Assembly: GCA_019261985.1 (NCBI GenBank)
Contig: JAFAQY010000100.1
Coordinates: forward strand, 1 to 64,000
DNA: 64,000 nt
Direction of reading: 5' to 3'
Source of the DNA: Bryobacterales bacterium
Lineage (GTDB): Bacteria > Acidobacteriota > Terriglobia > Bryobacterales > Bryobacteraceae
Shown: one piece after another, positions 43,234-53,449 of the stretch
Position numbering within the stretch: position 1 is the first letter of the stretch
How the letters are laid out: each line of letters opens with the position of its first letter
Made by a program: the position numbers and the translations under genes
The notes under the pieces: model-generated
Database searches by the model: none
The model's input: the letters and a program-made list of their open reading frames with translations, nothing else
Told to the model about the DNA's origin: nothing

Positions 43234-44292
43234 CTACTTCTTTGTAGCGTAGGGACCGACTTCAGGCTTGCCCTGAGTATCCTTCAGAGGGCCGAGTTCG
43301 GCGGCGACGCCGCGAGTGATGGCGGCAGTCTCGCTCTGATTCTGGAAACATGTGAAGTCGGGACGGTCGCGCCACGCGAACGGACCGCACAAGCGCTTGT
43401 GCGTCGCAAGAGCCGCATCATGGACGATGTTTATTAATCGCTCATAATCGGGCGTGCCTTGGCGATACCCGGAGAAATTGCCAAGGTCTCCGCTAGCGGC
43501 AAACACCGCCGTCACTCCGGGAATGGCGGCAATTTCGCGGGCGGCCAGCGCGCCGTCCAGGGTCTCAATCATTTCAATGAGCACGATGTTGTCGTTGATT
43601 GTGTTGCGATAGCCCCCGGGAACGGTGCCCCACATATCGGGGTCGAATGCCTGGCCGCCGCCCTGGCTTCGCTTGCCGAGAGGAGGAAACATCGTCCAGT
43701 CACGTGCTGCCTTGCCCTCTTCCACGGACCGGACCGTGGGGATTACTATCACCAGCGCGCCCGCATCCATCGCGTGCTGAATTTCGCGCTCGTCGGTATA
43801 GGCGACGCGCACGCCGGGTACGGCCTTTGCATGCGGGCAGGACTTCCACATGCGCTGGACAGCTCCCCAGTCGCGCGAGTCGTGCTGCATCTCGGTCCAG
43901 ATGAAGTCGTAGCCCGCGTTGGCCATCGCGCAATAAGTTTCCGGGCTGTCGGTGCTGAAGACCGTCCCGCCCGTAACCTTTTCTCCCTTCATCATCTTGA
44001 TCATTACGGGATTCCAGATTTTGGCATTCGCCGGAGGATCGAAGTTCGGCCCGTATTTCCACTTCGCCGGATCGAGCGCGCCCTGATTAACGGCGCCTGG
44101 AGGCGCTACCAGGAGGGCGCCCGAATCCTTGCCCGCGGGAGCCGCCAGCGGGAATTGCGTCTTTCCCGCTTCGGCGTTGTTCGCATACGGATCGGCGGTG
44201 GATGGCTGTGCGGGCGGGTTTTGGGCCGCCGCATGAAAGGCTGCAAATGCGAACAATGCCGCAAGTGCCGTTGCTGAAATTCGACAGTTCAT
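43234..44292 (-). CDS. Exported HpcH/HpaI-type aldolase homologue
   Basis: About 352 residues. Signal peptide MNCRISATALAALFAFAAFHAAAQ is unexpected for this normally cytoplasmic class II pyruvate-type aldolase family. The core shows GGTVFSTDSPETYCAMANAGYDFIWTEMQHDSRDW (the substrate-binding Arg/His region of the family differs), DAGALVIVIPTVRSVEEGKAA, and VLIEMIETLDGALAAREIAAIPGVTAVFAASGDLG (metal-binding Glu and Asp). GAGGAG precedes the ATG at 44292, so the signal peptide is part of the gene. Substrate unknown. TIGR03435-type gene follows after 10 bases. Confidence 0.85.
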   Translation of the reverse strand: MNCRISATALAALFAFAAFHAAAQNPPAQPSTADPYANNAEAGKTQFPLAAPAGKDSGALLVAPPGAVNQGALDPAKWKYGPNFDPPANAKIWNPVMIKMMKGEKVTGGTVFSTDSPETYCAMANAGYDFIWTEMQHDSRDWGAVQRMWKSCPHAKAVPGVRVAYTDEREIQHAMDAGALVIVIPTVRSVEEGKAARDWTMFPPLGKRSQGGGQAFDPDMWGTVPGGYRNTINDNIVLIEMIETLDGALAAREIAAIPGVTAVFAASGDLGNFSGYRQGTPDYERLINIVHDAALATHKRLCGPFAWRDRPDFTCFQNQSETAAITRGVAAELGPLKDTQGKPEVGPYATKK

Positions 44293-44486
44293 CTCAATTC
44301 TCCTCCTCGCAATTTTCGAGTGGCTGTTCGCCGCCTCGAAACATACTATCAAGGCGGAAAAAGGCGGCGCTTTGCTCACACAAAGATTGAGAGTCCTTTT
44401 CCGACTGCCGCGGGCGATGAATGACCAAACTTTCCAGCATGAACTGCGGCGGCCGGGCAAATTGCCTGGAAGCTCTAATGCACGCC

Positions 44487-44690
44487 TCAGGGAAGCCACC
44501 AGATCTGGTTTTCGAGATCTTCAGACGACCACATTAACCAAGTTTGTAGCAGCCGCTCAATAGCTGGCCCAGTCTGGATTTTAGGTGGAAGAAGAATCAC
44601 TCCAGGTGAACGATGATGGGGATCCCGTTTGATTAGATCGGAGCCGATGGATGGGTTTAGGTCCGCATCAGCCAGGAAGCGGATCTTCAA
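44487..44690 (-). CDS. Internally deleted DUF5615 PIN-like protein
   Basis: 67 residues versus about 110 for intact DUF5615 proteins. The N-terminal FLADADLNPSIGSDLIKRDP and the C-terminal SPGVILLPPKIQTGPAIERLLQTWLMWSSEDLENQIWWLP both match the family, but the middle part, which carries later acidic active-site residues, is missing. It starts with TTG, overlapping the stop of the 48-residue gene before it. A nuclease-type activity is unlikely to survive. Confidence 0.7.
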   Translation of the reverse strand: MKIRFLADADLNPSIGSDLIKRDPHHRSPGVILLPPKIQTGPAIERLLQTWLMWSSEDLENQIWWLP

Positions 44691-44833
44691 ACCCGGGTCT
44701 TGTCCGCTTGGCGGAATGCCTCCAAGACCTGGTCAGGAAGCGGATGCGTTTCGCGGAACTTCTGCCATAATCGCTCCTCTTCGCGCAGATAGTCCTCGAT
44801 CTGGTCGGGATTCTCGCGAATGAACTCGATCAT
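44687..44833 (-). CDS. 48-residue acidic protein between DUF433 and DUF5615 genes
   Basis: Starts MIEFIRENPDQIEDYLREEE and ends LEAFRQADKTRV; helical and highly charged. It overlaps the DUF433 stop by ATGA and its own stop overlaps the TTG start of the DUF5615 gene, so all three are translationally coupled. Too short to name. Its place suggests a small third part of a toxin-antitoxin-like set. Confidence 0.7.
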   Translation of the reverse strand: MIEFIRENPDQIEDYLREEERLWQKFRETHPLPDQVLEAFRQADKTRV

Positions 44834-45015
44834 GCCAACACCCTCTCTATGGGACCGATCGCGGGAAATGCTTCCAGTAATGCCTCAGGCGATGCTCCCC
44901 TCCGGAGTTCGTGCACGATAACTGAAAGGCCGATGCGAGTTCCCGTCACCTTGTAGCCTTGGCCGCGCCGCTCAAAGTATTTGGTAGCAGGTAGCTGCAT
45001 ATTCGCGAATTCCAT
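44830..45015 (-). CDS. DUF433 domain protein (antitoxin-like)
   Basis: 61 residues. The segment YFERRGQGYKVTGTRIGLSVIVHELRRGASPEALLEAFPAIGPIERVL is a DUF433 winged-helix-like domain, usually found next to DUF5615 PIN-like proteins as the presumed DNA-binding antitoxin. It is the first of three coupled genes. The start ATG at 45015 could instead be the ATG five codons further in. The intact antitoxin with a damaged partner suggests a dying module. Confidence 0.78.
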   Translation of the reverse strand: MEFANMQLPATKYFERRGQGYKVTGTRIGLSVIVHELRRGASPEALLEAFPAIGPIERVLA

Positions 45016-45031
45016 CTTTAGAGTAGCGCGG

Positions 45032-45286
45032 CTACTCCGCCTTATCCGCCAGCACTCTCACGTGATCGTCGCGCACTTCGAGATATCCGCCGGTGACGCG
45101 AAGCTTGTTGGTGGCTCCGCCCACACGATAAGAGAGCTCGCCATCGCCTAGCATGCTCAGCAGCGCGGCGTGGCCGGGCAGGATGCCCATATAGCCGTCC
45201 TTGCCCGGGATCTCGGCGTATTCCGCGCGTTCGTTCACCACCTGCTTCGTGGGCGTGACGATTTCTAGTTGGAATGTGTCGGCCAT
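45032..45286 (-). CDS. atpC: ATP synthase epsilon subunit, short form
   Basis: 84 residues against 130-140 in most bacteria. The N-terminal beta-sandwich is complete (FQLEIVTPTKQVVNERAEYAEIPGKDGYMGILPGHAALLSML ... VTGGYLEVRDDHVRVLADKAE), but the C-terminal helical hairpin that inhibits ATP hydrolysis in other bacteria is missing. Short epsilons are known elsewhere, so this may be normal for the lineage. It is the last gene of the F1 operon, after a hairpin repeat. Confidence 0.92.
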   Translation of the reverse strand: MADTFQLEIVTPTKQVVNERAEYAEIPGKDGYMGILPGHAALLSMLGDGELSYRVGGATNKLRVTGGYLEVRDDHVRVLADKAE

Positions 45287-45294
45287 AAGAACAT

Positions 45295-45314
45295 GGACAA
45301 GCTGAAGCTTGTCC
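45295..45314. repeat. Single GACAAGCTT-type hairpin between atpD and atpC
   Basis: GGACAAGCTGAAGCTTGTCC, a near-perfect palindrome 8 bases after the atpC start on the upstream side. It lies inside the operon and could lower or tune epsilon expression. Confidence 0.85.
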
Positions 45315-45316
45315 TA

Positions 45317-47666
<2,350 letters not shown>

Positions 47667-49217
47667 TTACTTCGAGGCGGACGCCACCTTCTCTTGGGCT
47701 GCCCGCCCCTGAACGAAGCGCTGCTTGAACTCCTTCAGCATCGCGTTCATTTTGCTCTTTAAGTCGTCGTCCAGGTTTTTCTTCTCGCGAATCCCGGACA
47801 GAATGCCAGGGTGAGCGTTGTCGACGAACTTATACAGCTCCATTTCGAAATCGCGAATTTGATCCACCGGGAGGTCATCCATAAAACCGTTCGTTCCCGC
47901 GTAGATGATCAATACCTGCTTCTCGACCGGAAGCGGCGAATACTGGCCTTGTTTTAGAATTTCGACCATTCGCGCGCCGCGGGTAAGCTGCTGCATGGAG
48001 GCCTTGTCAAGCTCCGATCCCATCTGAGCGAATGCCGCGAGATTGCGGTACTGCGCCAAATCGAGACGAAGACTGCCGGCCACCTGGCGCATGGCTTTGA
48101 TCTGCGCGTTGCCGCCGACGCGGCTAACCGAAATACCGACGTTGATGGCGGGGCGGATATTGGCGTTAAACAAATCCGATTCGAGATAGATCTGGCCGTC
48201 GGTGATCGAAATTACGTTAGTTGGAATGTATGCCGAAACGTCGCCGGCTTGCGTTTCGATGTAGGGCAGCGCCGTAAGCGAGCCTCCGCCGTTCTCGTTG
48301 CTCAACTTGGCGGCGCGCTCCAGCAGGCGGCTGTGCAAATAGAAGACGTCGCCCGGATAGGCTTCGCGCCCCGGCGGACGCCGCAGCAGCAATGAGATCT
48401 CGCGGTACGCCGCGGCGTGTTTGGAAAGATCGTCGTATACGCAGAGAGCGTGGCGTTTAGTGTCGCGGAAGTATTCGCCCATCGCGCAGCCAGCGTAAGG
48501 GGCGATGTACTGCATCGGCGCGGGGTCGGAAGCGGTCGCGGCGACCACGATGGTGTAGTCCATGGCGCCGTAGTCTTCGAGCGTCTTCACCACCTGCGCG
48601 ACGGTCGAGCGCTTTTGCCCGATCGCCACGTAAATGCAGATTACGTCTGCGCCCTTTTGGTTGATGATCGTGTCCAGAGCCACCGTCGTCTTACCGGTCT
48701 GGCGATCTCCGATCACAAGCTCACGCTGGCCGCGGCCGATCGGAATCATGGCATCGATGGCTTTGATGCCGGTTTGCAGCGGCTCTTTCACTCCCTGGCG
48801 GTCTACCACGCCGGGAGCGAGGCGCTCAATTGGATTATATGCAGTCGCTTCAAAGCGGCCCTTGCCGTCGATGGGCTCGCCTAGCGCGTTCACTACGCGG
48901 CCGATCAGCGCCTCGCCCACGGGAACGGACATGATCCGGCCCGTGCGGCGCACCTCGTCGCCTTCGGTGATGCCGGAATAATCGCCAAGCAGCACCGCGC
49001 CGACATGGTCTTCTTCCAGGTTCAAGGCGAGGCCGGAAACGCCGCCCTTGAACTCGATCATCTCGCCGGCCATCACGTTTTCCAGGCCGTAAACGCGCGC
49101 GATGCCGTCGCCGACCGAGATTACCGATCCGGTTTCAGCAACGCTGACAACACTTTCGTAGTTTTCGATTTCCTCGCGCAGCACGCGCGAAATTTCATCT
49201 GCCCGAATCTGAGCCAT
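47667..49217 (-). CDS. atpA: ATP synthase alpha subunit
   Basis: 516 residues. Non-catalytic nucleotide-binding subunit of F1. P-loop [64 protein letters not shown] and the C-terminal region are intact. It overlaps nothing but is separated from atpH by a dispersed repeat of about 77 bases, and atpG follows immediately. Confidence 0.97.
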   Translation of the reverse strand: MAQIRADEISRVLREEIENYESVVSVAETGSVISVGDGIARVYGLENVMAGEMIEFKGGVSGLALNLEEDHVGAVLLGDYSGITEGDEVRRTGRIMSVPVGEALIGRVVNALGEPIDGKGRFEATAYNPIERLAPGVVDRQGVKEPLQTGIKAIDAMIPIGRGQRELVIGDRQTGKTTVALDTIINQKGADVICIYVAIGQKRSTVAQVVKTLEDYGAMDYTIVVAATASDPAPMQYIAPYAGCAMGEYFRDTKRHALCVYDDLSKHAAAYREISLLLRRPPGREAYPGDVFYLHSRLLERAAKLSNENGGGSLTALPYIETQAGDVSAYIPTNVISITDGQIYLESDLFNANIRPAINVGISVSRVGGNAQIKAMRQVAGSLRLDLAQYRNLAAFAQMGSELDKASMQQLTRGARMVEILKQGQYSPLPVEKQVLIIYAGTNGFMDDLPVDQIRDFEMELYKFVDNAHPGILSGIREKKNLDDDLKSKMNAMLKEFKQRFVQGRAAQEKVASASK

Positions 49218-49235
49218 TGCGAATCCTTTTGTCTG

Positions 49236-49312
49236 TGGGCAAGTTTCAGTTCGCGGCGTGCTTTAGCCCGCCCCGGCAGGTTGAAACCCGCCGCGGGCTG
49301 AAGCCTGCCCAC
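49236..49312. repeat. Dispersed palindromic repeat between atpH and atpA
   Basis: GCGGCGTGCTTTAGCCCGCCCCGGCAGG...CCGCCGCGGGCTGAAGCCTGCCCAC, a rearranged member of the GC-rich repeat family at 2.8 kb. It lies inside the ATP synthase operon. Confidence 0.7.
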
Positions 49313-49858
49313 TCACCCCTTATTTAGAGCGACACGTATTTTATCCAACTGCCCGCGCACGCTGCCGTCGTAAACGGTAGAGCCGATGCGCGCCACCGCC
49401 CCGGCGACCAGCGCCGGGTTGGTTGAAAACCTCACTTTTGCTTTCTTGCCGGAAAGGCTCGAAATCTCATCCACCAGCCGCGATTGATCGCCGCCGGCGA
49501 TTTCCTTCGCCGTCGTCACGTCGGCCCGCACATAGCCCATGCGTTCATCCAGCAGCTCTTCAAACGCATCCACGATATGGGGGAGCTCCGAAACCCGGCG
49601 GTGATTGATCACCACAAACAGGAAATTCCGTACCTGCGGGTTCGACACGACCGGCCACAGCAGCTTTTCCATAATCGCGCGCTTCTTAGACGTCGGAACG
49701 GCGGGAGACAGCAGGGCTTGGCGGAGTTCGGCCGAATCTCCGACGGCTTCCTGAATGCGGCGGAGTTGCTCGAGCGCCGCGCCATCCACGGGCTTACCGG
49801 TGGGAGCTACCACATCGGCGAGAGCTCTGGCGTATCGCGTTGCGACGGCGGAGTACAC
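49313..49858 (-). CDS. atpH: ATP synthase delta subunit
   Basis: About 181 residues. Peripheral stator subunit of F1. [78 protein letters not shown] and [28 protein letters not shown] follow the family pattern. The GTG start at 49858 is placed right after the atpF stop; the longer frame to 49897 reads through atpF. Confidence 0.93.
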   Translation of the reverse strand: [181 protein letters not shown]

Positions 49859-49859
49859 G

Positions 49860-50426
49860 CTAGTTCGTCGACTCCTTCCGGTGCAGATCGCGAACAAAGC
49901 CGTCGATCAGCGACGCTTCTGTCCCCTGGTCCAGCCGCGCCCGGATGCGTCTTTCGGCCAAATCCACAGCGAGTCCCGCCGCGAAGTCGCGCAATTCCCT
50001 TCGGGCAGCTTTGCCCGCGGATTCGATTTCGATCTCGGCCTGGCGCTCCAGTCTTTCGATCTGTGCGGCCGTTTCGTGCCGGATCCGCGCCCATTCTTCC
50101 GCCATCTCTTGTTGCGACTGTGCGCGGAATTTTTCGATTTCGGAGCCAAGCGCGCTCATGCGCGCCTCCATCTCGGCGGCGCGGCGCTCGGCATCGATTT
50201 TGGCTTGCTGCGCCTCCACGATGCTCTTGCGAATCGATTCGGTGCGCGATTGGAAGAACGTGGGCAGGTGCTTGGCAATTAAATAGCCTAAGCCAATCGC
50301 CAAAATGGCGAAATTCGCCCAAACCCAAACCGGCGATGGCTCGGATTCCGCGGCGGCGCCGGCGTGCTCCTGCGCAAAGCAGACTACGCCCGCGGCGAGA
50401 AGTAGGAGCAGCAGACGCTTCATCAT
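49860..50426 (-). CDS. atpF: ATP synthase b subunit
   Basis: About 188 residues. A short N-terminal hydrophobic segment (LLLLLLAAGVVCFAQ), a second membrane-like segment (PVWVWANFAILAIGLGYLIAKHLPTFF) and a long charged coiled coil. The N-terminal hydrophobic part could be a signal that is removed. The start at 50426 overlaps the b' stop (ATGA). It is the stator arm that holds delta against alpha. Confidence 0.92.
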   Translation of the reverse strand: MMKRLLLLLLAAGVVCFAQEHAGAAAESEPSPVWVWANFAILAIGLGYLIAKHLPTFFQSRTESIRKSIVEAQQAKIDAERRAAEMEARMSALGSEIEKFRAQSQQEMAEEWARIRHETAAQIERLERQAEIEIESAGKAARRELRDFAAGLAVDLAERRIRARLDQGTEASLIDGFVRDLHRKESTN

Positions 50427-50881
50427 GCCGCCTCCTGCGCCCGGCGCGTCAGAATACGATCGGCGATCTGATCGGCTAGAACGCCGCTGTTTGCAATCAG
50501 GTTCTGCCGGGCAGAGTCGGTCTCGGCGGAAATTTGCGAGCGCCCGTCTTTCACTTTTCCTTGCATTCGCTCCCGCACTGCCGCGACTTGCCCGGCATGA
50601 TCGTCGAGCCATTGTTTGCGGGTCTCTTCCTGCTGCTTATAGACTTCCGCCCGAGCCTCGTTCAGCTTGGCCTCATATTCCTGCGCCTTACGGTCCGCAG
50701 CGCTCAGGCTGGCTTCGGCTGCCTTCCGGGCGCCGGCAGTCAGTTGATCCCTTTCCTTCAGCACCTTTCGCAAGGGCGCGAAAAGCATGTATTTCAAGTA
50801 GAAATGCAGGAAAAAGATGAGGAGAACAGTGGGGATCGCCTTGATTAGAATCCCACTTAGCGCGTCGAGGGTTTGTGCCAT
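50423..50881 (-). CDS. atpF': ATP synthase b' subunit
   Basis: 152 residues: one membrane helix (ILIKAIPTVLLIFFLHFYLKYMLFAPL), RKVLKERD and a long charged coiled coil. A second, divergent b-type gene next to atpF is the b/b' arrangement known from several phyla. It is the first gene of the operon; no atpB (a) or atpE (c) lies upstream before the island. Confidence 0.9.
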   Translation of the reverse strand: MAQTLDALSGILIKAIPTVLLIFFLHFYLKYMLFAPLRKVLKERDQLTAGARKAAEASLSAADRKAQEYEAKLNEARAEVYKQQEETRKQWLDDHAGQVAAVRERMQGKVKDGRSQISAETDSARQNLIANSGVLADQIADRILTRRAQEAA

Positions 50882-50963
50882 CGGAGGTTGTACAGGGAAA
50901 GACCAGACCCGCAGGGTTCGGGCCGTAGGTAACAGCCGAAATTTCTCCCCCTGCTAAACGGCC

Positions 50964-50993
50964 AAGATAGCACAGTGCAGCCTGGTTAGTCAA
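50964..50993 (-). promoter_or_regulatory. Probable promoter of the ATP synthase F1 operon
   Basis: On the minus strand, TTGACT (50993-50988), 18-base spacer, TATCTT (50969-50964), about 80 bases before the atpF' start. Confidence 0.5.
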
Positions 50994-50994
50994 C

Positions 50995-51027
50995 GGTTAA
51001 ACCGTAAAGGGAATGGTTAGACCGTAA
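50995..51027. repeat. Two 13-bp direct repeats at the left edge of the island
   Basis: GGTTAAACCGTAA (50995-51007) and GGTTAGACCGTAA (51015-51027), 20 bases apart. They lie just outside the left attachment-like repeat and overlap the atp promoter region, so they could be recombinase arm sites or regulatory sites. Confidence 0.6.
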
Positions 51028-51055
51028 TTTATCATCGTGGGTCGGAGTTTCAGGG

Positions 51056-51075
51056 CTGGGGCGGCTGGTGGGATT
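51056..51075. repeat. Left attachment-like repeat (copy of tRNA-His 3' end)
   Basis: CTGGGGCGGCTGGTGGGATT, identical over 20 bases to 54461-54480. The match ends at once on both sides. Only this short piece of tRNA, in the same orientation, is present here, as expected of an att site left by integration. Confidence 0.8.
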
Positions 51076-51178
51076 TGGATGAACGCTGTCCCCTTTGCAT
51101 CAGTAAGTCATACAAGTTGCGTTCGCGCCGCGAACGCCAGGGCCACGTAACGAAGGACATCTGCTACACCCCGCTACG

Positions 51179-51655
51179 TCAGAGATCCGATCTTCCCGCG
51201 CAGCCCCATCGCGACGGCGGCACGCGATCCGGTGGCCTCATGAGGCGAGGATCCGACCGGAGCCGCGCCCCAACATCTCGTCTCCAGGCTAAAAACCGGC
51301 TGCCGAACACGACCATTGGCACGGTGCACTCGAAATATACGCCACACCAGGCGGCCCCAAAGTCGCCGCTATCGGCATTCACAGAGGCGTCAAACTCGAC
51401 CTGGACCAAATAATTGTGGTTGGCTTCAGCCTGAAAGTACGTCTCAGCCAGGGTGCTTCCCTGTTGGCTGTCTTCGTTGTCGTCCAACCAGTTGGCGTGA
51501 TCGTGCCAGGACGGGGACAGATCGGCCTGCCAAACCAACACTTTTGGTCCTTGGAAATCCGCTTGCATCCTCCATACAAAACCTGTGTCCCCAAAATCGA
51601 TCTGCCCGGTGTAGAAATCAGCTATGTCAAACCAGTTGTAGGAGTAGTTCCACAC
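51179..51655 (-). CDS. Beta-rich hypothetical protein, probable continuation of the upstream ORF after a +1 frameshift
   Basis: 158 codons from a GTG with no ribosome site. Rich in Trp, Tyr, Asp (NWFDIADFYTGQIDFGDTGFVW, VFGSRFLAW) and likely all-beta up to about residue 125, after which the sequence becomes arginine- and proline-rich and looks unnatural. A stop codon closes its frame just upstream, while the 120-residue ORF runs into it from the other frame. Skipping one base near 51650 would join them into one protein of about 260 residues (QRLAVR|WNYSYNWF). No family recognised. Confidence 0.55.
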   Translation of the reverse strand: MWNYSYNWFDIADFYTGQIDFGDTGFVWRMQADFQGPKVLVWQADLSPSWHDHANWLDDNEDSQQGSTLAETYFQAEANHNYLVQVEFDASVNADSGDFGAAWCGVYFECTVPMVVFGSRFLAWRRDVGARLRSDPRLMRPPDRVPPSRWGCAGRSDL

Positions 51656-51989
51656 GGACTGCTAAGCGCTGCATCAGGTCGTCTTCTTGCGCATAGAACA
51701 CCACCGGAAAGGACGCATGAACTGCACAGTAACCCGAGCCGAACGAACCAGTTTGCAAGATGCAAGAACCGTTTGATTCACCGGTCTTGGCAGTGTCCCC
51801 TTGGCAGGTCTGCCAGCCATAAAACGGATAATACGGCGGCACCGCCACCCCGAAGTTAGACCCCATCATCGCTTCGATCTTAGGCGGTTTGGGTCTCTCG
51901 ATCTTCCGCGGTTTCGGCCTCTTCTTCATCAAAGCTTGCTGTTCTTTGAGCTTTTTCAGGCGGAGGTCATCCTTCGAGAGATTATTCAA
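51627..51989 (-). CDS. Hypothetical island protein, N-terminal part
   Basis: 120 codons from TTG with AAAGGAGAG 8 bases upstream. A basic, lysine/proline-rich N-terminus (MKKRPKPRKIERPKPPKIE) is followed by a Gly/Ser/Cys-rich region (GWQTCQGDTAKTGESNGSCILQTGSFGSGYCAVHASFPVVFYAQEDDLMQRLAVRV) that looks beta-rich. It overlaps the 65-residue gene by 8 bases. The last residues before its stop look like a frame change into the ORF at 51655. Function unknown. Confidence 0.6.
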   Translation of the reverse strand: MNNLSKDDLRLKKLKEQQALMKKRPKPRKIERPKPPKIEAMMGSNFGVAVPPYYPFYGWQTCQGDTAKTGESNGSCILQTGSFGSGYCAVHASFPVVFYAQEDDLMQRLAVRVELLLQLV

Positions 51990-52179
51990 GAGAAGTTCTC
52001 TCCTTTAATTCCGCCCGCCGGGATACTTCGGCGAAGGCGGCCTGCTGTTGCTTAGAGCGCTCGGCCACGTAACGTTGCAGAAAGGCTCGTGATTCCTTGA
52101 GCACACTTTTGGGTGGCGGCCCTCCCAAGGCGCGCTCTATTTCTCTGACCTTCTCGGCTCCGTATGCAAAGACGTTCAT
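51982..52179 (-). CDS. Small charged helical protein of the island
   Basis: 65 residues, mainly helical (MNVFAYGAEKVREIERALGG, FLQRYVAERSKQQQAAFAEVSRRAELKERTSLE). AAAGGGGG precedes the ATG. It is the first gene of the leftward island operon and overlaps the next one. Not recognised; its charge pattern would suit a chaperone, binding partner or regulator of the downstream protein. Confidence 0.65.
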   Translation of the reverse strand: MNVFAYGAEKVREIERALGGPPPKSVLKESRAFLQRYVAERSKQQQAAFAEVSRRAELKERTSLE

Positions 52180-52848
52180 TGTGTTCCCCCTTTCCTGGAA
52201 TTAGACGATCAAAAGTCCATTTTGGAATGAGGAAAGACGATCGCCGCTCGTCACGGCGACTGTCACAATTGAGCCATCGCACTCTCCAGCAATCAGACCA
52301 GCGTCGGTGCATCCGATTGAGCGACTACGCGATGCCCAATCAAGGTTTCGTAAAACAACACAGCCGCCCCAATAGCGGTTGCAAGCACTAATACTCGCCT
52401 GTTCCTATACCTCCGCTCCTGTTAGCTGACCGCTTTGCGAATTAATAGGCAGCCACACATGCAGGTCTCCTAAAATCATCAGCGACTGTCCATTTTCGCA
52501 ATTGTTGCAAAATAGAGGCGGGTAGAAGCCAGAACGCTTTCGGGCTCTCAGCTCCCCGTCAAAATCTTACTTTCCCCCGAACAGAGCTGCCTCACCCTCG
52601 AGATACTCTCTCTTCGGGGACGTTTAATGACGGCGAATATAACTCTTTTTTGCTCCCGATGCAAGAGGAATTTTTGGAGTTCAACGTAGCTCAAAAAGAG
52701 CTGGGCTTACTCTACGAGACGCGCCCAGGCCATTCGATCACGTGGCGCTGACAAGCGCATAAAAAAACGCAAAAAAACGCTTGACGAGAGGTCCACGTTG
52801 TGATAACTTTTGTCGGATTTAGTGGCCAGGTAGAAGAGGAGGATTTCT
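52180..52848. other. Gene-free stretch between the two divergent island operons
   Basis: About 670 bases between the divergent start codons, AT-richer than the core genome, with A and T runs around 52630-52800. It must hold promoters for both operons; only the rightward one (52781) is clear. I see no tRNA, array or obvious terminator in it. Confidence 0.7.
52781..52809 (+). promoter_or_regulatory. Probable promoter of the rightward island operon
   Basis: TTGACG (52781-52786), 17-base spacer, TAACTT (52804-52809), preceded by A-tracts that could act as an UP element. The first small ORF starts 40 bases later. Confidence 0.65.
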
Positions 52849-53022
52849 ATGCTGGTTCGGTTTCCGGCCTCCCCTTATCGGGTTCGTCGCTCATGCCCAA
52901 GCTGCAGTCCACGCTCCGGAACCAGCTTCCTTTGCCATGCTGATGACCGCTCTTCGCTCCTGGCTCCTAACATGATCTCCGCTTTCAGCGGCGCGGTTAA
53001 AAATCGGCGAGTTCCAGCATGA
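52849..53022 (+). CDS. Small ORF after the island promoter, Shine-Dalgarno supported
   Basis: 57 codons (MLVRFPASPYRVRRSCPSC ... KNRRVPA), starting 6 bases after GAGGAGG. Arginine/serine rich, with CPSC and two other cysteines. It may be a real short protein or the first codons of a leader. Its stop overlaps another short ORF by ATGA. Not recognised. Confidence 0.45.
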   Translation: MLVRFPASPYRVRRSCPSCSPRSGTSFLCHADDRSSLLAPNMISAFSGAVKNRRVPA

Positions 53023-53099
53023 GAAAAGCTCTCGCACTCGATGTGTTTCCGCTCGCACTACTGCCGCAGTTGGACGAGCGCCAAGTATTTACAATTTAA
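53019..53099 (+). CDS. Very short ORF coupled to the preceding one
   Basis: 26 codons, MRKALALDVFPLALLPQLDERQ then VFTI. It begins within the previous stop (ATGA). Weak by itself; supported only by the overlap. Confidence 0.25.
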   Translation: MRKALALDVFPLALLPQLDERQVFTI

Positions 53100-53179
53100 C
53101 AAGCCGGGCACTACAAAACGGGGAGTTCCGAGTAGGATGTTGCGCCCAAAAAATAAAAGGTTAAATTTTTGGGCCTCTA

Positions 53180-53449
53180 GTGGCAACACTATTGTTTGCT
53201 TTGACGCGGATGGCGGACGCGGGGTTCAAGGACCGCTACGAAGTTGGACTTTGCCGAGGGCAAGTGGACTCGGGACGACACACAATTTCCGTATCTCGTA
53301 TACACGGCAGAGGAAGCAAACGCAACGGTTACCTCTTAGTCCCTCTATGCAAGTATTTATGGCCCCAAGCCGGGCTCAAACTGATCCGTTGCGATCAAAA
53401 TGAGCCACAGGGAGAAAAGGGGATTAATTCACAAAGGAGGCTGACATGA
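53180..53449 (+). CDS. Doubtful ORF ending on the PASTA gene start
   Basis: 90 codons from GTG without a ribosome site; its TGA overlaps the ATG of the PASTA gene by ATGA, the only argument in its favour. Composition is not convincing. The strong ribosome site of the PASTA gene lies inside its 3' end. Between 53100 and 53445 I see no better coding region. Confidence 0.2.
   Translation: MATLLFALTRMADAGFKDRYEVGLCRGQVDSGRHTISVSRIHGRGSKRNGYLLVPLCKYLWPQAGLKLIRCDQNEPQGEKGINSQRRLT

Noticed and set aside
53041-53403. 120-codon ORF ahead of the PASTA gene
   Set aside because: No ribosome site, unlikely composition, and it crosses two shorter Shine-Dalgarno-supported starts in other frames.
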